A program made the position numbers and the translations under genes. This document shows, one piece after another, positions 8,471-19,490 of a stretch of 64,000 nt of DNA. Position 1 is the first letter of the stretch, and each line of letters opens with the position of its first letter. This DNA is from Modicisalibacter luteus DSM 23508 (GTDB lineage: Bacteria > Pseudomonadota > Gammaproteobacteria > Pseudomonadales > Halomonadaceae). The DNA is taken from positions 124,001 to 188,000 of the forward strand of contig NZ_KB899994.1 of assembly GCF_000378505.1 (NCBI RefSeq), in the 5' to 3' direction. A model generated the notes under the pieces. It ran no database searches. It was not told the origin of the DNA and worked only from the letters and a program-made list of their open reading frames with translations.

Positions 8471-9214
8471 ATGACGAGCGAACGGAGAGTGGCGCTGGTC
8501 ACTGGGGCGAGCCGAGGTATTGGTCGCGCCATCGCCCATGAGCTGGGCCGGCAGGGCCGGGTGGTGATCGGGACAGCGACCAGTGAGCAGGGAGCCGAGA
8601 GGATCGGTGCCGACCTCAGAGAGAATGGTATCGAGGGCGCCGGAAGGGTCCTCAACGTTAACGACCAGGCCAGCGTCGATGCCCTTATCAAGGCGGTAGG
8701 CGATGAGTTCGGCGCGCCGACTATTTTGGTTAACAACGCTGGCATTACACGCGACAATCTCTTGATGCGTATGAAAGAGGACGAGTGGGATGATGTCCTC
8801 GATACCAATCTCAAATCTGTCTATCGCGTTACCAAGGCTTGTGTCCGTGGCATGACCAAGGCTCGCTTTGGTCGTATCGTGAATATCAGTTCCGTCGTGG
8901 CTACCATGGGCAACCTTGGCCAAACCAACTATGCTGCCGCCAAGGCGGGCATGGAAGGCTTTACTCGAGCCCTGGCCCGCGAAGTGGCTTCGCGGGGAAT
9001 CACGGCCAATGCCGTGGCTCCCGGGTTCATTGCCACCGACATGACGCAGGCGTTGCCGGAATCCCAGCATGAAGCCCTGCTGGGTCAGATTCCTCTATCC
9101 AGGCTGGGCAAGCCGGAGGAAATCGCTGCGGCAGTCGGATTCTTGACTAGTGACGCCGCCGGTTACATCACCGGCGAAACGCTGCAAGTCAACGGCGGCA
9201 TGAATATGCGTTGA
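8471..9214 (+). CDS. fabG: 3-oxoacyl-ACP reductase
   Basis: NADPH-dependent ketoacyl reductase of the fatty acid elongation cycle. The ATG at 8471 is preserved with AGGA seven bases upstream and gives 247 residues; the in-frame ATG at 8450 is rejected because it lacks a site and adds a non-family tail. SDR features: cofactor loop TGASRGIG at 11-18, NNAG at 88-91, catalytic Ser140/141, Tyr154 and Lys158 in YAAAKAG, and the C-terminal GETLQVNGGM typical of FabG. It lies 26 bases after fabD and probably shares its transcript. Confidence 0.97.
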   Translation: MTSERRVALVTGASRGIGRAIAHELGRQGRVVIGTATSEQGAERIGADLRENGIEGAGRVLNVNDQASVDALIKAVGDEFGAPTILVNNAGITRDNLLMRMKEDEWDDVLDTNLKSVYRVTKACVRGMTKARFGRIVNISSVVATMGNLGQTNYAAAKAGMEGFTRALAREVASRGITANAVAPGFIATDMTQALPESQHEALLGQIPLSRLGKPEEIAAAVGFLTSDAAGYITGETLQVNGGMNMR

Positions 9215-9234
9215 GGTCGCATGGGGCGCCTTGG

Positions 9235-9261
9235 TTGCGTCACATTGGGGCCGTCTATAAA
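9235..9261 (+). promoter_or_regulatory. Possible acpP promoter
   Basis: TTGCGT (9235-9240) and TATAAA (9256-9261) are 15 bases apart; TTGGTT at 9231 gives a 19-base alternative. Spacing is off-optimum, so this is tentative, but acpP often has its own strong promoter. Confidence 0.35.
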
Positions 9262-9313
9262 CTACCCGGCAGTTTTTAGCTGGCGGATATGTACCACTAG
9301 GAGTAACGACATA

Positions 9314-9547
9314 ATGAGTACCATCGAAGAGCGCGTGAAGAAGGTTGTGGCCGAGCGCCTGAACGTCAAGGAAGAGGACATTCAGAACACGTCTTCCTTC
9401 ACTGAAGATCTCGGCGCGGACTCCCTGGATACCGTCGAGCTGGTGATGGCGCTCGAAGAGGAATTCGATACTGAGATTCCCGACGAGGAAGCCGAGAAGA
9501 TCACCACGGTTCAGGAAGCAATCGATTACGTCGTTGCTCACCAGTAA
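9314..9547 (+). CDS. acpP: Acyl carrier protein
   Basis: A 77-residue acidic carrier of growing acyl chains as thioesters on 4'-phosphopantetheine. The sequence is nearly that of E. coli Acp[11 protein letters not shown] at the start and [19 protein letters not shown] around the prosthetic-group Ser37. The open frame extends upstream, but the ATG at 9314 has TAGGAG about ten bases before it and matches the family start exactly. It is followed by an intrinsic terminator at 9594-9630, which separates it from fabF and helps explain the high independent expression usual for acpP. Confidence 0.98.
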   Translation: MSTIEERVKKVVAERLNVKEEDIQNTSSFTEDLGADSLDTVELVMALEEEFDTEIPDEEAEKITTVQEAIDYVVAHQ

Positions 9548-9593
9548 GGTGACATGAGTGCGGTCGCCGATTGACCGCCTCGCTGAAGTTCCA

Positions 9594-9630
9594 GAAAGCC
9601 GTTCTGCATTGCAGGACGGCTTTCGTTTTG
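9594..9630 (+). terminator. Intrinsic terminator after acpP
   Basis: GAAAGCCGTTCTGC (9594-9607) pairs with 9611-9624 (14 pairs, one G-T) around an ATT loop, followed by GTTTTG. Confidence 0.85.
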
Positions 9631-9663
9631 TGCGTCAGTCCCACATAGCCGGTATGCTTCGGG

Positions 9664-9669
9664 TATAAT
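9664..9669 (+). promoter_or_regulatory. Perfect -10 element for fabF
   Basis: TATAAT lies just after the acpP terminator and 62 bases before fabF. No good -35 is seen at 16-18 bases upstream. Its position argues that fabF and the genes after it have their own transcript. Confidence 0.5.
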
Positions 9670-9731
9670 GCGCGCAGCGCGGCAAGGTGCCCTCGGGTAC
9701 GTGCCGAACATGGATATCTGGAGGAGAGCAG

Positions 9732-10970
9732 ATGCCTCGTAGAAGGGTCGTGGTGACCGGGTTGGGCCTGGTGACGCCGGTAGGTAACACCGTCAATGAA
9801 AGCTGGGCCAATATCCTGGCAGGCAAGAGCGGCATTGCCCCTATCGAGCATTTCGATATCAGCGGCTTTAATACGCGCTTCGGTGGATCGATCAAGAATT
9901 TCGATATCAGCCCGTATTTGAACCCGAAAGACGCTCGTAAAATGGATCTTTTTATCCAGTACGGGATCGCCGCGGGCAGTCAGGCAATCGAAGACGCCGG
10001 TTTCGAGTGTAACGAACACAATGCTGACCGTATTGGTGTCGCGATCGGTTCGGGCATCGGTGGCTTACCGATGATCGAGCATAATCACAATGCGCTCAAC
10101 AAGGGCGGGGCGCGACGCATCTCTCCCTTCTTCGTGCCAGGCTCAATTATCAACATGATCGCGGGCAACCTGGCCATCCAATATGGTTTCCGTGGCCCGA
10201 ATATTGCCATTACCACTGCATGTACCACCGGTACCCATAATATCGGCTATGGGGCGCGCACCATCGCCTATGGCGATGCCGATATCATGCTCTGTGGTGG
10301 CTCTGAAATGGCAACCACGCCCTTGGGGCTCGGCGGGTTTTCCGCTGCGCGAGCTCTATCGACTCGTAACGACGATCCTGAAGCGGCGAGCCGCCCTTGG
10401 GACCGCGATCGTGATGGCTTCGTGCTGTCCGATGGCGCTGGCGTTCTCGTTCTCGAGGAGTATGAGCATGCCAAGCAGCGTGGGGCGACCATCTATGCCG
10501 AAATCAAGGGTTTCGGGATGAGCGACGATGCCTACCACATGACGGCGCCTCCCGAGGATGGCCGTGGAGCGGCTGCAGCCATGGCCAATGCTATCCGCGA
10601 TGCGCAGATCGATCCGGCGCAGGTCGGGTATATCAATGCCCATGGCACGTCCACGCCGACCGGTGACTTGGCTGAAAGCAGGGCAATCGAGCGTGTCATG
10701 GGGTCTGCGGCGGCGTCGGTTGCGGTCAGTTCCACCAAGTCGATGATCGGTCATTTGCTGGGTGCGGCAGGCGCCGTCGAGGCAATCTTCAGTATCCTTG
10801 CTCTACGTGACCAGGTGGCTCCGCCAACTATCAACCTGGATAACCCTCAGGAAGGTTGCACGCTCGATTACGTGCCCCACACGGCGCGCCAGCTGGCGCT
10901 TGAATACACGCTATCCAACTCGTTCGGCTTCGGCGGGACCAATGGTTCGTTGGTCTTCGGGCGAGTCTGA
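9732..10970 (+). CDS. fabF: 3-oxoacyl-ACP synthase II
   Basis: Condensing enzyme that extends acyl-ACP with malonyl-ACP and carries out the temperature-sensitive 16:1 to 18:1 step. The ATG at 9732 is preceded by GGAGGAGA and gives 412 residues, the family length. The catalytic triad is Cys164 in [10 protein letters not shown], a His in INAHGTSTP (about 303) and a His in [11 protein letters not shown] (about 340). The C-terminal [10 protein letters not shown] glycine-rich motif is present. pabC follows after eight bases, as in E. coli and Pseudomonas. Confidence 0.97.
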   Translation: MPRRRVVVTGLGLVTPVGNTVNESWANILAGKSGIAPIEHFDISGFNTRFGGSIKNFDISPYLNPKDARKMDLFIQYGIAAGSQAIEDAGFECNEHNADRIGVAIGSGIGGLPMIEHNHNALNKGGARRISPFFVPGSIINMIAGNLAIQYGFRGPNIAITTACTTGTHNIGYGARTIAYGDADIMLCGGSEMATTPLGLGGFSAARALSTRNDDPEAASRPWDRDRDGFVLSDGAGVLVLEEYEHAKQRGATIYAEIKGFGMSDDAYHMTAPPEDGRGAAAAMANAIRDAQIDPAQVGYINAHGTSTPTGDLAESRAIERVMGSAAASVAVSSTKSMIGHLLGAAGAVEAIFSILALRDQVAPPTINLDNPQEGCTLDYVPHTARQLALEYTLSNSFGFGGTNGSLVFGRV

Positions 10971-10978
10971 GCAAGGCA

Positions 10979-11782
10979 ATGAGCGACGAAGCGGTACCTT
11001 TCGACGACCGTGGCCTGGCCTATGGCGACGGTCTTTTCGAGACGGTTCTGGTACGCGATGGTCTTCCGCTGCTGTGGGACGAGCACATGGCTCGCTTACA
11101 GGAAGGGTGCCGTCGACTGGGGATCGCCTTCCCTGTTCGTCGATGTCTGGATGAGCTGCCTGCTCAATCCGGGGCAGGTTTACAGGTTCTCAAGCTTTTG
11201 CTGACTCGAGGTAGCGGTGGGCGAGGCTATCTGCCGCCTGCTGATGCCGAGCCTCGGTTGCGCTGGCGCTCGGCTCCTTTTGTGCCACAGCCGGCGCGCT
11301 GGGCTGATGGAGTTCGAGTACGGCTCTGTGATCTTACGCTGGGGAGTCAGCCTAGTCTGGCGGGAATCAAGCACCTGAATCGCTTGGAAAATGTGCTAGC
11401 CCGGCAGGAGTGGAGCGATCCCGAGATCGCCGAAGGATTATTGTGCGATTGCCGGGGGCATGTGATCGAGGCCACCAGCATGAATCTTTTTTGGTTTCGT
11501 GGCGGCCGGTGGGAAACGCCCAAACTCAAGGAGTGTGGTGTCGCCGGTACGTTGCGTGCTGGCTTGTTCGGCGTGCTCGAATTACACGAAGCCATGCACA
11601 AACAAGATGTTTTGTTCGAGGCGGAAAGCCTGTGGCTGGGTAATTCGGTGCAGGGTGTCTGGCCGATCGCTTCACTGGTGGATTCGGCGGGAACATTGCT
11701 GCGTAATTGGTCCGTGCCCTCGCTCGACCGTTCGCTGCAGGCTGAGGCTCACGCCTTGCTAGGATATCCGGTGCCGGCCTGA
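10979..11782 (+). CDS. pabC: 4-amino-4-deoxychorismate lyase
   Basis: PLP enzyme that releases pyruvate from aminodeoxychorismate to make p-aminobenzoate for folate. It has 267 residues of the fold-IV aminotransferase family. The N-terminal DRGLAYGDGLFET motif and the PLP lysine Lys131 in GIKHLNRLENVLA are present, as is EATSMNLFW, the phosphate-binding region. AAGG precedes the ATG. It sits between fabF and mltG, the conserved location that separates PabC from branched-chain aminotransferases of the same fold. Confidence 0.93.
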   Translation: MSDEAVPFDDRGLAYGDGLFETVLVRDGLPLLWDEHMARLQEGCRRLGIAFPVRRCLDELPAQSGAGLQVLKLLLTRGSGGRGYLPPADAEPRLRWRSAPFVPQPARWADGVRVRLCDLTLGSQPSLAGIKHLNRLENVLARQEWSDPEIAEGLLCDCRGHVIEATSMNLFWFRGGRWETPKLKECGVAGTLRAGLFGVLELHEAMHKQDVLFEAESLWLGNSVQGVWPIASLVDSAGTLLRNWSVPSLDRSLQAEAHALLGYPVPA

Positions 11783-11798
11783 TCGTTAAGGAAACCGC

Positions 11799-14445
<2,647 letters not shown>

Positions 14446-14529
14446 AGCCCGGCGTTACTTGCCGCCGATGGGCAATCGTCATCGGTTTGCGTAAAGTAGG
14501 CCATCGCAAAGTTTACAAGAGGCGTACCA

Positions 14530-14865
14530 ATGGTGGGCAAAAAAGCCATGTCTCTGGCCATTCGAGACACCCAAACGCTATTGTCCGCATATATGCCGAG
14601 CCTGGAACGTGGCGGTATTTTCGTACCTACCCAAGAGCGCTACTTGCTCGGGCAGGAAGTCTTTCTGTTACTGACTCTGCCTGACGAAAGTGAGCGCCTG
14701 CCGGTGACAGGTAATGTGGTTTGGCTTTCACCCCCCGGAGTGTCGGGACGTCGGGTTCCTGGCATCGGCATCCAGTTCAGCGCTGGGGATCAAGCAGTCC
14801 GCGACCGTATAGAAAATCACTTGGCCGGACAGCTCGACAAAGGTGCATCCACCTACACCCTATAA
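14530..14865 (+). CDS. pilZ: Type IV pilus assembly protein PilZ
   Basis: A 111-residue PilZ-domain protein, closest to the founding PilZ of Pseudomonas (tIRD..LLSAYMP..ERGGIFVPT..RY.LG.EVFLLL). Like that protein it lacks the RxxxR and DxSxxG residues needed to bind cyclic di-GMP, so it is expected to act through FimX/PilB in pilus extension rather than as a sensor. AAGAGGCG precedes the ATG. A perfect inverted repeat TTTGCG...CGCAAA (14486-14520) lies just upstream and might be regulatory. No other pilus genes are in the window. Confidence 0.9.
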   Translation: MVGKKAMSLAIRDTQTLLSAYMPSLERGGIFVPTQERYLLGQEVFLLLTLPDESERLPVTGNVVWLSPPGVSGRRVPGIGIQFSAGDQAVRDRIENHLAGQLDKGASTYTL

Positions 14866-14976
14866 TCGGCTTGTTCGGTGATGGGCCGGCTTGTCTCGCT
14901 GGTCGTGTGTCGCCGGTCGATGCCTTGGGCGAGCTGACGGTTTATCCTTCGATTCACTGATTTCCGAGCAAAATGC

Positions 14977-15804
14977 ATGTTTGTCGATTCTCATTGCCAC
15001 CTCGACCGTCTTGATCTAACCGCCTACGCAGGTAGCCTGGACAGGGCGCTCGATGCAGCCCGCGCTCGCGGTGTCCGTCAGTTTCTAGCCATCGCGGTGA
15101 CCCTCGATGACGTCAAGCAACTGGCTGGTATCGCTCGTGTCCATGAGGATGTCGTCATTTCGGCGGGGGTTCATCCCATGCATCAGGTTGATGAGGAGCC
15201 GAGCGTCGAGGCCATTAAAGCCTGTGCTGAGCGCTTCGATGCCGTGGCGATCGGAGAAACCGGTCTCGACTATCATTACGATACGATTCCTCGGGAGAGT
15301 CAGCAGACGCGTTTCAAGCGGCACCTCCAGGCTGCTACCGAGCTTGAGCTGCCGGTCATTGTGCATACCCGAGACGCCCACGAGGAGACACTTCAACTGA
15401 TCCGAGAGCATACGGACCCGGACATCGGCGGCGTACTGCATTGCTTCACAGAAGACTTAGACATGGCCCGTGAGGCGGTTCGACTGGGGTTCTTCATCTC
15501 CCTGTCGGGGATCGTGACATTCCGCAATGCCGAGTCGATCCGCGAACTGGCGAGGTCGGTTCCCTTGGATCGTCTGCTAATCGAGACGGACAGTCCTTAT
15601 CTGGCTCCGGTGCCACATCGAGGTAAGCCCAACGAGCCGCAATGGGTCGTTGAAGTCGCCGAGTGCATTGCCCGCGAGCGAGGAATCAGCCTTGATGAAG
15701 TGGCCATGCAGACCACAGCGAACTTCTATCGCCTGTTCCGTGCCGCAGCGCCGCAGGCATCTGCTGAAATGCGCCAGATCCTCTCCGATGCCAAGCTGAT
15801 CTGA
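14977..15804 (+). CDS. tatD: TatD-family metal-dependent DNase (YcfH type)
   Basis: TIM-barrel hydrolase of the TatD family; characterised members are 3'-5' DNA exonucleases or D-aminoacyl hydrolases, so the exact substrate is open. It has 275 residues. Metal ligands are His6 and His8 in DSHCHLD, Glu94 in GETGLDY, His130 in VIVHTRDA, His155 in GVLHCFTE, and Asp205 in ETDSPYLAP. It follows pilZ after 111 bases, in the same place as YcfH-like genes in other gammaproteobacteria. The Shine-Dalgarno is poor (GAGCAAA). Confidence 0.92.
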   Translation: MFVDSHCHLDRLDLTAYAGSLDRALDAARARGVRQFLAIAVTLDDVKQLAGIARVHEDVVISAGVHPMHQVDEEPSVEAIKACAERFDAVAIGETGLDYHYDTIPRESQQTRFKRHLQAATELELPVIVHTRDAHEETLQLIREHTDPDIGGVLHCFTEDLDMAREAVRLGFFISLSGIVTFRNAESIRELARSVPLDRLLIETDSPYLAPVPHRGKPNEPQWVVEVAECIARERGISLDEVAMQTTANFYRLFRAAAPQASAEMRQILSDAKLI

Positions 15805-15827
15805 TACCCCTTGCAAGGAGCCCGATC

Positions 15828-16388
15828 ATGTCGCTGGAACCGTTGTTGTCCCATATCGAAGCGAATGGGGAAGTTCCGCCGGTAGACCGTTGGAACCCCG
15901 ATTTGTGTGGCGACATGGACCTGGTGATACGCAGTGATGGTGTCTGGGTGCATGAAGGTACGCCCATCGGTCGTCCCCGCTTGGTAAGGCTGCTGTCTAC
16001 GGTTCTGCGCCGGGAAAGCGATGGCGACTACTATTTGGTAACGCCTGTCGAGAAGATGCGTGTTCGCGTCGAAGATCGTCCGTTTCTGGTCGTCGATGCC
16101 GAGCGTCACGATAAAGCGGGATCAGCCGTATGGTGGTTGACGACCAACGTGGGGGACAGGGTTTGTCTTGATGAGCAGCGTCGATTATTGGTGTCCATGA
16201 CGCCTGACGGCGAACCGGTCCCGGAGGTGGCGATACGTTTTGGGCTGAGCGCGCGGCTCAATCGTAATGTCTTCTATCGCCTGGTCGATATTGCCGACCA
16301 GCGTCAGCAAGGGAAGGATATCGAACTCGGATTATCCAGTGCCGGATATTGGCAGCCATTGGGGCGGATCGATACGGAGCTGCTGTGA
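15828..16388 (+). CDS. DUF1285 domain protein
   Basis: A 186-residue soluble protein that resembles the DUF1285 family of proteobacteria. The recognisable parts are RWNPDLCGDMDLVIRSDG near residue 22, a strand-rich middle (YYLVTPVEKMRV), and a C-terminal RFGLSARLNRNVFYRLV. The function is unknown; structures of the family show a beta-rich fold. AAGGAG precedes the ATG. It follows tatD by 23 bases and shares four bases with the helicase gene, so the three are probably one transcript. Confidence 0.8.
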   Translation: MSLEPLLSHIEANGEVPPVDRWNPDLCGDMDLVIRSDGVWVHEGTPIGRPRLVRLLSTVLRRESDGDYYLVTPVEKMRVRVEDRPFLVVDAERHDKAGSAVWWLTTNVGDRVCLDEQRRLLVSMTPDGEPVPEVAIRFGLSARLNRNVFYRLVDIADQRQQGKDIELGLSSAGYWQPLGRIDTELL

Positions 16389-18568
16389 AGCTGACTTCCG
16401 AGCAGTGGGCTGTCGTACGTCATCGTAAAGGGCACGCGCGCGTGGCTGCGGTGGCCGGGGCTGGAAAGACCACCACCCTGGTCGCTCGCGTGCTGCACTT
16501 ACTTCAGCGGGGCGTGCCGGCACGCCGCATTCTAGTGTTAATGTTCAACCGGGCCGCCCGAGAGGATTTCACCGCCAAGCTCGTTGCCATGGCGCCGCCC
16601 GGCCAACCATTGCCTGAGGTGCGCACGTTCCATTCCATTGGCCATCGCTTGACTCAGAGTCTCACGCGGTGGGGGTGGCTCTCGCCCAGGGAGTTATTGA
16701 CCGCCGACTGGCAACGCGAGCGCCTGCTACGTCAAGCCGTGTATACCTGCCTGGAAACGGCGGACAATTCGACTCGCGACGCTGCGTTGGAAGCGGAGCG
16801 TCTTGAAGCGCTGGGAAATTTTTGCGATCTGGTCAAGGCGGAGATGGCGACGCCCGCCGAATTCTATGAGCGCTTGGACTATGGGCCCGACACCCTGCAT
16901 TTCGTCGAGGCCTTCGATCATTATGAGGCGTTGCTCGAACAGCATGGACGTATGACCTATGCTGATCTTCTCTACCGTCCTCTTCGTTGTCTGGAGAATG
17001 AAGAGGAGGCCCGGGCCCGCGTTCAGGGATTTCTCGATCACGTCATAATCGATGAATACCAAGACATTAATGAAGCCCAGCAGCGATTGCTCTCTCTGTT
17101 GACGGGAGCGCGTGCTGAGGTCATGGCGGTCGGTGACGCCAACCAGTGTATCTACGAATGGCGAGGTGCACGTCCCGATTACATGCTCGAACGGTTCGAG
17201 GCGACCTTCGGTCAGGCCACGGATTATCCGCTATCGATGACGTTTCGTCATGGACACGCCCTGGCGCTGACAGCCAATCATGCCATTCGTAACAATCGGC
17301 GACGCCCCGACCAACTGTGTATAGCGGCGCCGCAAAATCCGCAGACGACTCTGGATGCGGGGCAGGGCGCCACTCGCCTCATCGAAGAACTTCAGGCCTG
17401 GCAACATCAAGCCCGGCCTCTCCAGCAGGCCTGTGTGTTGGTAAGGAACTGGGCGCTTTCGGTTGCCGTGCAATTACAGCTTTTGCGTGCCGGTATTCCT
17501 TTCCGGCTGGCTCGTGAGGAGCGCTTCGTGTTCCGCCTGCCGCTGGTCCAGGCTCTGGCCGGTTATTTACGTCTGAGCCGCGATGCCAGGCTGCTGCATG
17601 ATCCTGCTCATCTTTTTTTGCTCTTGTCGCAACCGACATCCTTCGTGGCGCGTGAGCGACTCCAGACATTGTCGCTTCACTTGGCGCAAACACAGCATTG
17701 GCCCGACCGGCAGGATGCGCTTCTTGCTTCGCTCAAGCCTGCCCAGCGTCGTACGCTCAAGCGTCGTTGGGAGCTTCTCTGCGAGCTGCCCAGGCTGGCT
17801 AACCTGCCACCGGCGAAACTCTTGGAAATCGTGGTAGAACGCTTGGACGCCGAGAAGGTGCTGAAGCGAGCTGCAGCACGTCGTGAAAAAGGAGAGGAGG
17901 ACGTCCGCTTGCTCGATGTGTTGATCGAGCAAGCGGACGAACTTGCTCTTGCGCCGGACGAGCTCATCGAGCGGCAGCAGCGACCCAAGGGAGAGCAAGA
18001 CGACGGAGTGTTGATCACTACCGTGCATGGCGCCAAGGGGTTGGAATGGCCGCTAGTCGTACTGTGGGGAATGAACGAGGAAGATTTTCCTTACTACAGT
18101 AAAGATAATCCGTTGGATGAGGAGCGTCTCGAAGAAGAGCGGCGCCTATTCTACGTTGCCATCACGCGAGCGCAGGAGCGTTTGGTGATGTTGCACGACA
18201 CTGGCGATCATCGCCCGAGTCGCTTCCTGGCTGAAAGTGCCTGGCAGGATGGGAATCTTGTTGCCCAGGCGCTAGCGAATAACGGACGAGACTCGCTTAG
18301 TGTGAAGGTGCCGGCACTCATAGAGCGCTATTTTGCTGCTTTAGGCGTTGAGCTACCCGTTGAGTGTTCGCTAAGCGCTGAAGCCGATACAGTAGCAGGA
18401 AGCCCGACGTATTATCGGCCGGGGCAGCAGGTTCGACATGACGTCTTCGGCCACGGGGAAATATTGATTGTCGAAGGGGATCCGGATAATCCGGTCATCG
18501 ATGTCCGCTTTACGCATGCCGGCCGTCGTCGTTTGATCGCTCGCCGTTCACCGCTCGAACTGCTGTAG
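16385..18568 (+). CDS. UvrD/PcrA-like superfamily 1 DNA helicase
   Basis: ATP-dependent 3'-5' helicase, 727 residues from GTG at 16385, which overlaps the previous stop (GTGA) and has CGGAG upstream. Walker A is AVAGAGKTTT at 22-31; Walker B is HVIIDEYQDINEAQ near 221-235; VGDANQCIYEWRGA is motif III; TVHGAKGLEWPLVVLWG is motif V; YVAITRAQERLVML is motif VI. The C-terminus (residues about 680-727) resembles the small beta-barrel tail of PcrA. It is not UvrD or Rep themselves by sequence feel; it belongs to a UvrD-like group of unclear role, perhaps in repair. Its coupling to a DUF1285 gene may be a clue. Confidence 0.88.
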   Translation: MKLTSEQWAVVRHRKGHARVAAVAGAGKTTTLVARVLHLLQRGVPARRILVLMFNRAAREDFTAKLVAMAPPGQPLPEVRTFHSIGHRLTQSLTRWGWLSPRELLTADWQRERLLRQAVYTCLETADNSTRDAALEAERLEALGNFCDLVKAEMATPAEFYERLDYGPDTLHFVEAFDHYEALLEQHGRMTYADLLYRPLRCLENEEEARARVQGFLDHVIIDEYQDINEAQQRLLSLLTGARAEVMAVGDANQCIYEWRGARPDYMLERFEATFGQATDYPLSMTFRHGHALALTANHAIRNNRRRPDQLCIAAPQNPQTTLDAGQGATRLIEELQAWQHQARPLQQACVLVRNWALSVAVQLQLLRAGIPFRLAREERFVFRLPLVQALAGYLRLSRDARLLHDPAHLFLLLSQPTSFVARERLQTLSLHLAQTQHWPDRQDALLASLKPAQRRTLKRRWELLCELPRLANLPPAKLLEIVVERLDAEKVLKRAAARREKGEEDVRLLDVLIEQADELALAPDELIERQQRPKGEQDDGVLITTVHGAKGLEWPLVVLWGMNEEDFPYYSKDNPLDEERLEEERRLFYVAITRAQERLVMLHDTGDHRPSRFLAESAWQDGNLVAQALANNGRDSLSVKVPALIERYFAALGVELPVECSLSAEADTVAGSPTYYRPGQQVRHDVFGHGEILIVEGDPDNPVIDVRFTHAGRRRLIARRSPLELL

Positions 18569-18582
18569 GGAGGGATGCCTGC

Positions 18583-19422
18583 ATGAAACAAGACTGCCTA
18601 ATTGATGTAAGCTCGCTGCGCACCTTGATGCGCGGCCCGATAGCGCCACGTATTTTGGATTGTCGGGCTCGTCTGGAGTCTGATCAGGCTGGTCAACATC
18701 TATGGGAGGCTGGCCACATTCCAGGCAGTGTTCATTTCGATCTAGAGCGTGATATGGCGGATAGGGCTGGTGAGGGCGGTCGGCACCCCTTGCCCTCGCA
18801 GACGGCTTGCACCCGCACTGTACAGCGATTGGGGCTGAGCGCGTCGGTGCCGGTCGTGGTCTACGATGACCGTGGAGGCCAACTGGCAGCGGCCCGGGCA
18901 TGGTGGATGCTGGCCTGCTGGGCGGGCCACGCCGATGTCAAGGTACTTGATGGAGGCTTGCCAGCTTGGCTGGCTGCAGGAGGAGAGATGGCGGTCGAGC
19001 GGTTACCGGCCGAACGCCCCCCCGGGCCACCCGGAAGCTGGAAGCCTACCTTCGATAATGAGGTGTTGGTCGATGCAGAGGGAGTGACTGACTCATCGGT
19101 CATGAAAGTGGACGCACGTTCGCTGGAACGTTTTCGCGGCGAGAGCGAGCCCATCGATGCCGTGGCAGGCCATATCCCGGGGGCTATATGCCGACCTAGT
19201 TCGGCGAATCTAACTGAACAAGGAACCTTCAAGGCACCACAGCAACTCGACGCCGAGCTTCCGGGTTCCGATCATATCGTAAGTTACTGCGGCTCAGGGG
19301 TTACCGCCTGCCACAATATACTGGCTTACGCGATTGCCGGACGCCCCTTGCCCCGGCTTTACGCTGGGTCATGGAGCCATTGGATTTGCGATCCCAAGCG
19401 CCCAGTGGCTACCGGCAACTAA
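18583..19422 (+). CDS. sseA: Thiosulfate/3-mercaptopyruvate sulfurtransferase
   Basis: Two-domain rhodanese of 279 residues. The N-terminal inactive domain covers about 5-140; the C-terminal active domain carries Cys236 in the loop CGSGVTA. That loop is the 3-mercaptopyruvate type (SseA), whereas thiosulfate-specific enzymes usually have CRKGVTA; the assignment of donor is inference from this loop. DGGLPAW and GHIPGA motifs are present in their usual places. GGGAGGG lies eight bases before the ATG. It ends facing etfD with a 26-base palindrome between them. Confidence 0.87.
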   Translation: MKQDCLIDVSSLRTLMRGPIAPRILDCRARLESDQAGQHLWEAGHIPGSVHFDLERDMADRAGEGGRHPLPSQTACTRTVQRLGLSASVPVVVYDDRGGQLAAARAWWMLACWAGHADVKVLDGGLPAWLAAGGEMAVERLPAERPPGPPGSWKPTFDNEVLVDAEGVTDSSVMKVDARSLERFRGESEPIDAVAGHIPGAICRPSSANLTEQGTFKAPQQLDAELPGSDHIVSYCGSGVTACHNILAYAIAGRPLPRLYAGSWSHWICDPKRPVATGN

Positions 19423-19458
19423 CTGTCTGGAATCCATTCCGTTTCCTGTGAGGCGAAA

Positions 19459-19484
19459 CATCGGCATGCCATGGCATGCCGATG
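19459..19484. terminator. Perfect 26-bp palindrome between convergent genes
   Basis: CATCGGCATGCC followed by its own mirror forms a fully self-complementary 26-mer. As RNA it folds to an 11-bp stem with a CATG loop on either strand; TTT follows on the minus strand and CTAGCTTT on the plus. A bidirectional terminator is the simplest reading, though the T-tracts are short. Confidence 0.55.
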
Positions 19485-19490
19485 CTAGCT

